Part shown: one piece after another, positions 1-7,734 of the stretch
Position numbering within the stretch: the first letter of the stretch is position 1
Layout of the letters: each line of letters begins with the position of its first letter
Translations under genes and position numbers: made by a program
NCBI RefSeq assembly: GCF_001189295.1
Contig: NZ_CP012159.1
Location: forward strand, 1,750,001 to 1,814,000
Length of the DNA stretch: 64,000 bases
Origin: Chondromyces crocatus
GTDB lineage: Bacteria; Myxococcota_A; Polyangia; Polyangiales; Polyangiaceae
Direction of reading: 5' to 3'
Notes under the pieces: model-generated
The model's input: only the letters and a program-made list of their open reading frames with translations
Databases searched by the model: none
Told to the model about the DNA's origin: nothing

Positions 1-672
1 GTGATCGAGGCCAACTCGTTCGGCACGTTGGTGGCACAGACGCAGGCCGGAGGGCTGGAGATCTCGCATCTGCCGTTTCTGCTCGATCGCGAGGTGGGGA
101 CGCGCGGTCGGCTCCGATTCCACGTGGCGCGGGCGAACCCGATCTGGCGGGCTGCACTCGATGGGGGGCAGGTGGTGTCGGTATTCCAGGGGCCGCACGC
201 ATACGTGTCGCCGCGATGGTACGAGCGGCCCCACGAGCAGGTGCCCACGTGGAACTACGCCGTGGTCCACGTGCACGGGCGCGTGGAGGGGCCGCTCGAG
301 CCGATGGAGGTGCGGCAGCTCCTCGACGACATGGTGGTTCACTACGAGTCGGAGGCGGGTGAGCCGCCGGGGGAGCTGCGGGAGCTGCGCGGGGCGCGGG
401 AGCCGCGCTTCGGTGGGTGGGGGAAGGGGAACGGTGCGGGCGAGGGGGCGCCGTGGCGGATGGCAGACCTGGACCCGGGGTTCGTGGAGAGCCTGGTCGG
501 GGGGATCGTGGGCCTTTCGATCCACATCGATCACCTGGAAGGCAAGTTCAAGCTGAGCCAGAACCGCGCGCCCACCGACCGCCGCCGCGTGATGGAGGCG
601 CTGTCGGCCCGAGGTGAACCGGCGGATCTGGAGGTGCTGCGGCTGATGGAGGCGCCCGCGTCAGAGCACTGA
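1..672 (+). CDS. PaiB-family FMN-binding negative transcriptional regulator (5' partial)
   Basis: The reading frame is open from the first base, and the protein begins inside the conserved N-terminal part of the family (IEANSFGTLV corresponds to the PF.TLV stretch that normally follows about 25 residues). The true start is therefore probably upstream of the window. PaiB-type proteins have a split-barrel flavin-binding fold and are annotated as repressors of sporulation or degradative enzymes in Bacillus; many genomic members are uncharacterised. The diagnostic VPTWNYAVVHVHG motif is near residue 81, and a basic C-terminal stretch (KLSQNRAPTDR) matches the family end. The next gene starts 10 bp downstream on the same strand, so the two may share a transcript. 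The family call is firm; a regulatory role is only inherited from it. Confidence 0.85.
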   Translation: MIEANSFGTLVAQTQAGGLEISHLPFLLDREVGTRGRLRFHVARANPIWRAALDGGQVVSVFQGPHAYVSPRWYERPHEQVPTWNYAVVHVHGRVEGPLEPMEVRQLLDDMVVHYESEAGEPPGELRELRGAREPRFGGWGKGNGAGEGAPWRMADLDPGFVESLVGGIVGLSIHIDHLEGKFKLSQNRAPTDRRRVMEALSARGEPADLEVLRLMEAPASEH

Positions 673-682
673 CTCTGGTAGG

Positions 683-1678
683 GTGCGGGCCGTGCCGGCA
701 CCCGAATCCCTGAAGACCCTCCTCCTCTCCAGAAACGACGTGGCCTCCCTCTTGACCATGGAGGCGACCCTCGCCGCCGTGGAGGCCGCATTTCTCGCAC
801 ACGGTCGTGGCGAGGTGCAGATGCCCAGCAAGGTGTACCTCTCGTTCGAAGCGGAAGGGGGTGACCTGCGCGCGATGCCCGCGTACGCCGCCGGCGCTGC
901 GGGCGTGAAGTGGGTGAACTCCCACCCGCACAACCCGGAGCGCTTCGGGCTGCCGTCGGTGATGGGGCTGTACATCCTGAGCGATCCGGAGACGGCGTTT
1001 CCGCTGGCGGTGATGGACGCGACGCTGATCACGGCGATGCGCACCGGCGCCGCCGCCGCGGTGGCCTCGAAGTTCCTGGCGCGCTCCGCGCCACGGACGG
1101 TGGGCTTCGTGGGCTGCGGGGTGCAGTCGCGCTACCTGCTCGACGCGCACCGCGCGGTGTACGGAAAGAGCTTCGAGGTGCTCGCGGCAGACGTTTCAGC
1201 CGAGGCGAGTGCGCGGTTCGCGGGCGAGGTGGGCGGGCGCGCCGTCTCGCTCGAAGAGGCGTCGGGCTGTGACATCGTGTGTACGTCGACGCCATGCCGG
1301 GCGCCGGTGGTGATGCGCGGGTGGCTGCGGCCGGGCGCGCACGTGAACGCGATCGGCGCCGACGCGCATGGCAAGCAGGAGCTGGACCCGGCCATCCTGC
1401 GGGACGCGCGTGTGGTCATCGACGACTGGGCGCAGGCGACCGAGAGCGGCGAGGTGAACGTGCCCCTGCACGACGGCTCGTTCACGCGCGAGGCGATCCA
1501 CGCCACGCTGGGCGAGGTGATCGCGGGCAAGCGACCCGGGCGCGAGCAGGCCGATCTCACCGTGTTCGACTCCACCGGCCTCGCAGTCCAGGACGTCGCC
1601 GTCGCCCGGGTCCTCCATGACGCCGCGCGTGCTCGTGGCGTCGGGACGGCCTTCGATCTGCTGAGCCTCTCGCGGTAG
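683..1678 (+). CDS. Ornithine cyclodeaminase / mu-crystallin family protein
   Basis: This 331-aa protein has full family length. The likely substrate-binding Lys lies in GVKWVN (about residue 76), the conserved Arg in ITAMRTG, and a Rossmann dinucleotide motif (VGFVGCGVQ) near residue 139. The family includes ornithine cyclodeaminase (ornithine to proline plus ammonia), archaeal alanine dehydrogenase, and imine reductases such as SbnB. The sequence alone does not decide between them. The start is GTG at 683; a second in-frame GTG at 692 is possible and no strong ribosome-binding site separates them. It follows the PaiB-like gene by 10 bp. Cystathionine beta-synthase follows after 219 bp that hold a candidate promoter, so it is probably a separate unit. 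Confidence 0.85.
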   Translation: MRAVPAPESLKTLLLSRNDVASLLTMEATLAAVEAAFLAHGRGEVQMPSKVYLSFEAEGGDLRAMPAYAAGAAGVKWVNSHPHNPERFGLPSVMGLYILSDPETAFPLAVMDATLITAMRTGAAAAVASKFLARSAPRTVGFVGCGVQSRYLLDAHRAVYGKSFEVLAADVSAEASARFAGEVGGRAVSLEEASGCDIVCTSTPCRAPVVMRGWLRPGAHVNAIGADAHGKQELDPAILRDARVVIDDWAQATESGEVNVPLHDGSFTREAIHATLGEVIAGKRPGREQADLTVFDSTGLAVQDVAVARVLHDAARARGVGTAFDLLSLSR

Positions 1679-1859
1679 GAGAGCGTACCCTGCATCAGGG
1701 GGTCCGTCTCGACGCTCGGCGGCGCGCAGAGAGCGTGGGGCGCGTGGGGCGTATGGCGCGCTGCGGCGAAGCGCGCAGGTTTTCGTCGCCCTGCTGACCC
1801 TGAAATCGTGTGGTTCTCCGCGCGTGCCGCACTTGCCGCAGGCGACGCGCTCGTCTCGC

Positions 1860-1888
1860 TTGTCGCATCGGCGCGCGCCGGCTAGAAC
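1860..1888 (+). promoter_or_regulatory. Candidate sigma-70 type promoter ahead of cystathionine beta-synthase
   Basis: TTGTCG at 1860-1865 and TAGAAC at 1883-1888 are separated by 17 bp. A start site about 6-7 bases further on would fall almost at the ATG at 1898, and no Shine-Dalgarno sequence precedes that ATG. The gene could therefore be expressed from a leaderless or near-leaderless transcript. Such hexamers occur by chance, so this is tentative. Confidence 0.3.
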
Positions 1889-1897
1889 GCTCGTGCC

Positions 1898-3280
1898 ATG
1901 ATGCGAGGCGCACTCAGCGACATCACGAAGGCCGTAGGGCACACGCCGATCGTCAAGCTGAACAAGGTCACGGAAGGCCTGGACAGCGAGATCTACGTCA
2001 AGTGCGAGTACCTGAACCCGGGCGGTAGCCACAAGGATCGGGTCGCGCTCAACATGATCCGCGACGCGGAAGCGGCGGGGCTCAAGCCGGGCGGCACCAT
2101 CGTCGAAGCGACGAGCGGCAACACCGGCGCAGCCCTGGCGATGATCGCCGCGATCAAGGGGTACAAGTGCGTCTTCGTGATGCCGGACAAGATGTCGCAG
2201 GAGAAGATCTCCAGCCTGCGCGCGTTCGGTGCTCGCGTGGTCGTCTGCCCGACGGCGGTGGAGCCGGATGATCCGCGCAGCTACTACCAGGTGGCGAAGC
2301 GGCTCTCCGAGGAGACGCCGAACTGTTTCTACGCAAACCAGTACCACAACCCCTCGAACCCGGGCGCGCACTTCCTGTCCACCGGGCCCGAGATCTGGGA
2401 GCAGTGCGGGCACGAGCTCGACGTGTTCGTCGCCGGCATGGGCACGGGCGGCACCATCAGCGGCTCGGGCAAGTTCCTCAAGCAGAAGAAGCCCGACATC
2501 CGCCTGGTCGGCGTCGATCCCGTGGGCTCGCTCTACTACGACTACGTGAAGACGCAGCGGATCACGAAGCCGTTCTCGTACAAGGTGGAGGGCATCGGGG
2601 AGGACTTCTTCCCGAGCACGATGAACCTCTCCATCCTCGACGACATCGTGCGCGTCGACGACAAGGAGTGCTTCCTGACGACGCGTGATCTCGTGCGGCT
2701 CGAGGGGCTGTTCGTGGGCGGCTCGGGCGGCGCGGCGGTGGCTGGCGCGATCAAGTACGCGCGGCAGAGCGGGCGCAAGGAGAACATCCTGGTGCTCCTG
2801 CCCGACAGCGCGTCCAAGTACATCTCCAAGATCTTCAACGACGACTGGATGCGCGAGAACGGCTTCCTCGAAGAGGAGAAGGGCCTCGGGACGGTGCGCG
2901 ACCTCCTGGGCAACCGGCCGGCGAGCGCGGTGGTGACCGTGGTCGGCTCGGCGAAGGTGCGCGACGTCATCGACCTGATGAAGTCGAACGGCATCAGCCA
3001 GGTGCCCGTGCTCGACGGTGGCAAGCTGCGCGGGATGGTGCACGAGGTGGATCTCCTGCGGCACCTCGTCGACGGACGCCGCACGCTCGACTCGAAGATC
3101 GGCGAGCTGGTGGAGAGCGACTACGCGACGGTGACGCCCTCGACGCGCGTGGAGCTGCTGAAAGGCGTGTTGAGCGACGCGAAGATCGCCATCGTGCTGG
3201 ACAAGGACACCGTGATCGGGGTCGTGAGCAAGATCGATCTCATCGACTACCTGGCGCGCCGCGCCGCGCCCGCGGCCTGA
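1898..3280 (+). CDS. cbs: Cystathionine beta-synthase with C-terminal CBS domain pair
   Basis: The enzyme condenses serine (or O-acetylserine) with homocysteine, or with sulfide in cysteine-synthase mode, using PLP. The Schiff-base lysine is Lys46 in NPGGSHKDR. The substrate loop TSGNTG and the phosphate-binding GMGTGGTISG follow, and residues from about 345 to 460 form two CBS motifs that in this family sense adenosyl ligands or regulate activity. The match to eukaryotic-type CBS is close along the whole 460 aa (KMSQEK, GVDPVGS, VEGIGEDF, LPDS), which favours CBS over CysK/CysM. The start ATG at 1898 is followed by a second ATG at 1901. The carrier-protein gene begins 10 bp after the stop, so run-on transcription is possible. 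Confidence 0.92.
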   Translation: MMRGALSDITKAVGHTPIVKLNKVTEGLDSEIYVKCEYLNPGGSHKDRVALNMIRDAEAAGLKPGGTIVEATSGNTGAALAMIAAIKGYKCVFVMPDKMSQEKISSLRAFGARVVVCPTAVEPDDPRSYYQVAKRLSEETPNCFYANQYHNPSNPGAHFLSTGPEIWEQCGHELDVFVAGMGTGGTISGSGKFLKQKKPDIRLVGVDPVGSLYYDYVKTQRITKPFSYKVEGIGEDFFPSTMNLSILDDIVRVDDKECFLTTRDLVRLEGLFVGGSGGAAVAGAIKYARQSGRKENILVLLPDSASKYISKIFNDDWMRENGFLEEEKGLGTVRDLLGNRPASAVVTVVGSAKVRDVIDLMKSNGISQVPVLDGGKLRGMVHEVDLLRHLVDGRRTLDSKIGELVESDYATVTPSTRVELLKGVLSDAKIAIVLDKDTVIGVVSKIDLIDYLARRAAPAA

Positions 3281-3290
3281 TGAGCGCGCG

Positions 3291-3584
3291 GTGAGCCAGC
3301 CCATGACACCGTCGTTCGACGACGTGCGGCGTGTCCTCCACGATCACCTGGTGCACGAGATCCTGCTCCGGCCCGAGCCGCTCGGGCCGGACACGGATCT
3401 CTTCGAGGCCGGCTTCGACTCGCTGTCGTTGACCCGGGTGCTGGTCTTCGTGGAGGACCGGTTCGGGCTCCGGATCCCCGACGAAGAGGTGGTGGTCGAC
3501 GAGCTGTCGACGCTGGAGCGGATGGCTCGCTTCGTGACGGTGCGGATCGAGGCGGCTGCGGTGAGTGCGGGGGGTCGACGCTGA
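3291..3584 (+). CDS. Stand-alone acyl/peptidyl carrier protein
   Basis: This 97-aa protein has the carrier-protein helix-II signature FEAGFDSLSLTRV. Ser44 is the expected 4'-phosphopantetheine attachment site. The start is GTG at 3291; ATG at 3303 would give a product four residues shorter. It is the first gene of a compact set with an adenylation enzyme and an acyl-CoA-dehydrogenase-like flavoprotein. That gene order is typical of pathways that load an amino or other carboxylic acid on a free-standing carrier and oxidise it there (for example prolyl to pyrrolyl thioesters in prodigiosin or pyoluteorin pathways). No condensation or ketosynthase domain is nearby, so the downstream user is not in this window. 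Confidence 0.88.
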   Translation: MSQPMTPSFDDVRRVLHDHLVHEILLRPEPLGPDTDLFEAGFDSLSLTRVLVFVEDRFGLRIPDEEVVVDELSTLERMARFVTVRIEAAAVSAGGRR

Positions 3585-3645
3585 AGGAACCTTCGCTCTC
3601 GTGGCGCTGAGCGGCGCGGCAGGGGCGTCGCAAGGAGAGAGCACC

Positions 3646-5355
3646 GTGGGCTTGCCGCTTCGCCTGGAGGAACTCGCCGCGCGAGGCGAAGCGCCAGCGA
3701 TCGTGTCCCGCGGGGGGGTGGTGAGCTACGTCGAGCTTTCGCGACGTGCGGAAGCCGTCGGCGAGGCGCTGCGGCGCGTGGGCGTTCACGCAGGCGATCG
3801 GGTGGCGCTGCTGTCGGCCGGTCGCGGCGAGGACGAGGCGGTGGCACTCGTGGGCGCGCTGTGCGCGGGCTGCGTGGTGGTGCCACTCGACGCAAGCGCG
3901 CCGGCGGGAAGACTCGCGCGGATCGTGGGCGCGCGCGGGTGTCGGGCGCTGGTGCACGATGCTGGGGCCGAAGGGCTCGTGGGGGGGCTCCTGTCGGCGA
4001 GGGGCGAGTCCGGTGGATTGGGGCGGGTGACGCTCGATGCGACGGGGGGCGTGCGCTCGGTGGAAGGGGGCGTGCGCTCGGTGGAAGGGGGCGTGCGCTC
4101 GTCGAAGGTGAAGGAGCGCTCGGTCGACGAGGGCGAGTTCTCGGAGAGGCGCAGGACGTCAGCTTCGGGAGAGCCGGCGGTGAAGCGGCCGGGGCATGAG
4201 GCAGGACCTCTCCCGGCCGTGGAGGCGCTGGCGTGCATCCTCCACACGTCGGGCAGCACGGGCGAGCCCAAGCCAATCCCGATCACCTGGGCGGGGCTCG
4301 ATGCGTTCACGGGGTGGGCTGCGCAGCTCACGGGGCTCGGGCCAGGGGACCGGGTGCTGCGGGTCGCAGAGCTGATCTTCGACCTCGCCTGGTTCGATCA
4401 CGTGGCGACGCTGCGCGTGGGAGCGACGCTGGTCACGGTGGCGCGGCGTGAGCTCCTGGCCGGGCGCGCGTTGCGCGAGGCCGTCGAGGCGCTCGAGCCG
4501 ACGGTGATCTACGGCGTGCCGTCGCTGTTCATGAAGCTCGTGGCCGCGCTGCCGGAGGGAGCGTCCCTCCTGCCGGTGCCGCGGGTGCTCCTGTTCGCGG
4601 GTGAGGTGTTTCCACCGCGAGAGCTGAAGGCGCTGGCCGAGCGGGCACCTGGTGCGGCGCTGTTCAACCTGTACGGGCCGACGGAGACCAACGTCTGCAC
4701 CTTCCACGAGGTGGATCGGAGGGCGCTGGACGGGGTGCAGGAGGCGCCGATCGGGCTGGCGTGCCCCTATGCGGACTGCTGGCTCGTGGACGAGGACGGG
4801 AGCGGGCGCAGGATCGAGGGGGCGGGGACGGGAGAGCTGGTCGTGGCGGGGGTGACGACGGTGGGCGGGGGGCCGTACGCGACGCGCGACCGGGTGGAGC
4901 GGGGCGCCGATGGGCGGCTCTACTTCCGGGGGCGCATCGATCGGATGGTGAAGATCCGGGGCTACCGCGTGGAGCCCGGTGAGGTGGAAGCGGCGCTTGC
5001 GGGGCACCCGGTGGTGAAGCAAGCGGCGGTGGTGGCGGTGGATGATCCGCGGCTGGGGAGGGTGCTTCGGGCATTCGTGGCGGTGGGAGAGGGCGAGGGG
5101 AGGCGGGGGCGCGTGACGGTGGGGGAGGCTCTGGCGGCGGAAGAGGCCGTGGCGGGGCAAAAGGCTGCGGCGGCGACTGGGGGCGTGGCATCCCAGGAGA
5201 GGGATGCGGAGGTGGCGGTGGATGGGCAGACGCTGAGGCGCTACCTCGCGGAGAGGCTGCCGCCGTACATGGTGCCGGAGCGGGTCGCACTGCTGCCGGA
5301 GCTGCCACGCACGTCGACGGGGAAGATCGACTACCGCGCGCTGATGGAGGGGTGA
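3646..5355 (+). CDS. Free-standing amino-acid adenylation (AMP-ligase) enzyme
   Basis: This ANL-superfamily ligase activates a carboxylate as the adenylate and should load it on the neighbouring carrier protein. Core motifs are present in order: HTSGSTGEPKP (A3), FDLAWFDH (A4 with the Asp that contacts an amino group in amino-acid-activating domains), NLYGPTETNVCTF (A5), RIDRMVKIRGYRVEPGEVE (A8) and the C-terminal PRTSTGKIDYR with its catalytic Lys (A10). GTG at 3646 is chosen because AAGGAGAG lies 6 bp upstream; an in-frame GTG at 3565 would overlap the carrier gene. Two low-complexity insertions stand out: a loop before A3 containing a 21-bp tandem repeat, and an Ala/Glu-rich stretch before A10. 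The stop overlaps the next start (GTGA). The substrate is not known; proline or a similar small amino acid is a guess from the cassette. Confidence 0.88.
   Translation: MGLPLRLEELAARGEAPAIVSRGGVVSYVELSRRAEAVGEALRRVGVHAGDRVALLSAGRGEDEAVALVGALCAGCVVVPLDASAPAGRLARIVGARGCRALVHDAGAEGLVGGLLSARGESGGLGRVTLDATGGVRSVEGGVRSVEGGVRSSKVKERSVDEGEFSERRRTSASGEPAVKRPGHEAGPLPAVEALACILHTSGSTGEPKPIPITWAGLDAFTGWAAQLTGLGPGDRVLRVAELIFDLAWFDHVATLRVGATLVTVARRELLAGRALREAVEALEPTVIYGVPSLFMKLVAALPEGASLLPVPRVLLFAGEVFPPRELKALAERAPGAALFNLYGPTETNVCTFHEVDRRALDGVQEAPIGLACPYADCWLVDEDGSGRRIEGAGTGELVVAGVTTVGGGPYATRDRVERGADGRLYFRGRIDRMVKIRGYRVEPGEVEAALAGHPVVKQAAVVAVDDPRLGRVLRAFVAVGEGEGRRGRVTVGEALAAEEAVAGQKAAAATGGVASQERDAEVAVDGQTLRRYLAERLPPYMVPERVALLPELPRTSTGKIDYRALMEG
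4046..4108. repeat. 21-bp tandem repeat, three units, inside the adenylation gene
   Basis: Units at 4046-4066 and 4067-4087 are identical, and a third at 4088-4108 differs near its end. The unit length is a multiple of three, so it encodes GGVRSVE, GGVRSVE, GGVRSSK in frame. It lies in a loop between the N-terminal subdomain and the A3 nucleotide-binding loop, where insertions can be tolerated. Confidence 0.9.
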
Positions 5356-6461
5356 GCATGGACTTCGGGTGGCGTGCCGAGCAGCGCGAGGTGTACGAGC
5401 GGATGCGCGCCCTCGGGGCGGAGGCGGATGCGACGGTCGCGGACGGGCGGATGGCGATCCTGTGCCGTGGTGGCGTGCTGGGGCTCGCCGTGGACGCGGA
5501 ATACGGGGGCGGTGGGCTCGACCTGGTGACGACGGCGCTCGCTTACGAGGGGCTCGGCGCAGGGCTGCGCGATGGCGGGGTGCTGCTCGCGGCCGGGGCC
5601 CACCTGTTCGGGGTGGCGCTGACGATCGCGCGGGTGGGGACGCCGGAGCAGCGCCGCGCGTGGCTGCCGCGGCTCGCGACGGGGGAGGTGATGGCCACGA
5701 TCGCGGCCACCGAGGCCGACGCGGGATCGCACATGGCGGCGGTCGAGGCGCGGGTGCACCACCTGGAGGGTGGGTTCCGGCTGACGGGGGAGAAGCGGTT
5801 CGTGACGTGGGCCGATCGGGCGGGGTTGTTCCTGACGCTCGCGCGGGACGATGGGAAAGAGCACGGGCTGACGACGTTGCTGGTGCCGCCGGGGCCCGGG
5901 GTGGTCTGCGGGGCGCTCCTGGAGACGGCGGGGCTGCGGGGGGCGCGGGTCGCACCGGTGCGCTTCGCGTGCGAGGTGGGCGCTGAGGCGCTTCTGGGCC
6001 GTGAAGGTGCGGGGCTCGCGGTGTTCCAGGTGGCAATGACGTTCGAGCGGGCGCTGATCCTGGCGTTCCGGATCGGGGCGATGGAGCGGGCGCTGGAGGA
6101 AGCGGTGCGCTTCGCGCGGGAGCGACGGCCGGGCGGGCAGTCGATCGGGCGACACGACGCGGTGGCCCACCGGCTGGCGCGGATGAAGCAACGGCTCGAA
6201 GCGTCGCGGTTGCTGGTGTACCGGGCGGCGTGGGAGCTGGACCAGGGGCACCGCGCACAGTCAGAGGCGGCGCTGGCGAAGTGGCAGCTGGCGGATGCGG
6301 CGCTGGCGTCGGCCCTGGATGCCGTCGCGCTGCGCGGGGGCGTGGGCTACCTGGAAGACGGGGGCCTGCCGAGCGCGGTGGATGACGCGCTCGGGGGGAC
6401 CATCCACTCGGGGACGCCGGACGTGCTGGCGACGATCGTGGCGCGCTGGCTCGGCGTTTGA
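5352..6461 (+). CDS. Acyl-CoA dehydrogenase family flavoprotein, probably acting on carrier-bound substrate
   Basis: This 369-aa protein has the acyl-CoA dehydrogenase layout: an all-helical N-terminal domain, a central beta domain (TIAATEADAGSH, then LTGEKRFVTWAD for flavin binding) and a C-terminal helical bundle ending in TIHSGTPDV. In typical enzymes the last motif carries the catalytic Glu (YEGT type). Here that position is Ser353, so the base must come from elsewhere or the reaction differs. The start is GTG at 5352 overlapping the previous stop by four bases (GTGA), or ATG at 5358. The overlap with the ligase gene implies co-translation and a shared pathway: oxidation of the acyl or aminoacyl group on the carrier protein. 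Confidence 0.82.
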   Translation: MSMDFGWRAEQREVYERMRALGAEADATVADGRMAILCRGGVLGLAVDAEYGGGGLDLVTTALAYEGLGAGLRDGGVLLAAGAHLFGVALTIARVGTPEQRRAWLPRLATGEVMATIAATEADAGSHMAAVEARVHHLEGGFRLTGEKRFVTWADRAGLFLTLARDDGKEHGLTTLLVPPGPGVVCGALLETAGLRGARVAPVRFACEVGAEALLGREGAGLAVFQVAMTFERALILAFRIGAMERALEEAVRFARERRPGGQSIGRHDAVAHRLARMKQRLEASRLLVYRAAWELDQGHRAQSEAALAKWQLADAALASALDAVALRGGVGYLEDGGLPSAVDDALGGTIHSGTPDVLATIVARWLGV

Positions 6462-6486
6462 GGGTCTCGTGTCGAAACCAGGGCGA

Positions 6487-7647
6487 TCAGGGGCGGGCGC
6501 GGCCGAGGAGGAAGGCGGCGAGGGCTTCGGCCTTGGGGACGAGCGAGGCGATCTCGATCTGCTCATCCTTGGTGTGGAAGCCGGTGCCGCGGGGGCCCAT
6601 GGCGTCGATGCTGGGGATGCCGATCTCCGCGGTCGAGCTGGCGTCGGAGCCGCCGCCGATGAGGGCCGCTTCGGCATGGCCGAGGCCCGCGGCGCGTGCG
6701 TGGGCGGCGTACTCCTGGAAGAGGGCGACGTTCGCATCGGTGCGCTCGAGGGGAGCGCGTGCGATCCCGCCCTGAACCGTCACCGTGGTGCCCGGGACCT
6801 CGGCGGCGGCGGTCTTTGCGGCCTCCTCGAACGCAGCGACCGTGGCCTGCCCGTCGACGAGGCGCACATAGCGGAAGTCGACCTGGGCCTCGGCGTGCTC
6901 GGGGACGGTGTTCTTGCTCGTCCCGCCGGAGATCTTGCCCACGTTCACCGTGACACCGCGGTCGTAGTCGGTGAGGCGCTGGGCGTGATCGATGAACCGC
7001 GCGAGGGCCCAGATGGCGTTGGCGCCGTCCTTGTGGTTGGCGCCGGCATGGGCGGCCTTGCCCTCGACCTCGACGTGCACCGCGCCCGTGCCCTTGCGCG
7101 CGGTGATGATCGCGTCGGCCTTGCGGCCTGCCTCGAAGGCGAGGGCACACGCCGCGCCCCCGAGTTCGCGGTGCAGGATCGCGCGTCCCTCGGGGGAGCC
7201 CACCTCCTCGTCGGAGACGATGGCCAGCCGCACGGGGATGCGCGGAAGCTCGCCGATCTTCGCGAGCACGCGTAGCGCCTCCAGCATCACGACGAGGCCA
7301 CCCTTCATGTCGAGGACGCCAGGACCGCGTGCCAGCTCGCCGTCACGCCGGAAGCCCTCGAAGATGCCGGGCGGGAACACCGTGTCGAGGTGCCCTACGA
7401 AGGCCACGAAGCCCTCCTTCGCGCCCCGCGCGGCGTCGCTCTCGCCGATCCAGTGGGTCGCGTAGCGCGTGCTCGCGATGGAGCGCGCATGCATTCCCGG
7501 GATCGCGCGGATCTCGGCAGCGAGCAGCGCCCCGACGGCGTTTCCGCCCTCGATGTTGTCCGTGAAAGAGTTCACCTGGACCAGCCGCTCGATCAGCCCG
7601 AGCATGGCATCCGTCCGCCCCGCGAGCGCCTTGCGAATGCGTTCCAT
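6487..7647 (-). CDS. M20 family metallopeptidase (glutamate carboxypeptidase / CPG2-like)
   Basis: This 386-aa enzyme of the M20 di-zinc exopeptidase family has GHLDTVFPPG (first zinc His and adjacent Asp), GVLDMKGG (bridging Asp), SDEEVGSPEGR (catalytic Glu-Glu) and a late HTKDEQIE zinc His. The central lid or dimerisation domain (KAAHAGANHKDGANA) is intact. Closest family features are those of CPG2-like carboxypeptidases, which remove C-terminal Glu or similar residues, but substrate cannot be fixed. ATG at 7647 gives the normal N-terminus. The frame stays open far upstream without domain content, so a longer start was not used. No signal peptide is seen. It runs toward the dehydrogenase gene and is divergent from argC. 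Confidence 0.87.
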   Translation of the reverse strand: MERIRKALAGRTDAMLGLIERLVQVNSFTDNIEGGNAVGALLAAEIRAIPGMHARSIASTRYATHWIGESDAARGAKEGFVAFVGHLDTVFPPGIFEGFRRDGELARGPGVLDMKGGLVVMLEALRVLAKIGELPRIPVRLAIVSDEEVGSPEGRAILHRELGGAACALAFEAGRKADAIITARKGTGAVHVEVEGKAAHAGANHKDGANAIWALARFIDHAQRLTDYDRGVTVNVGKISGGTSKNTVPEHAEAQVDFRYVRLVDGQATVAAFEEAAKTAAAEVPGTTVTVQGGIARAPLERTDANVALFQEYAAHARAAGLGHAEAALIGGGSDASSTAEIGIPSIDAMGPRGTGFHTKDEQIEIASLVPKAEALAAFLLGRARP

Positions 7648-7734
7648 GACGGCAGGAGCATCGCACGCCGCACCCCGAGGCGACCAGATCCGACCCCCCT
7701 CCCCTCGCGCAGGCGGCGGTGCTACGCCCATGTC

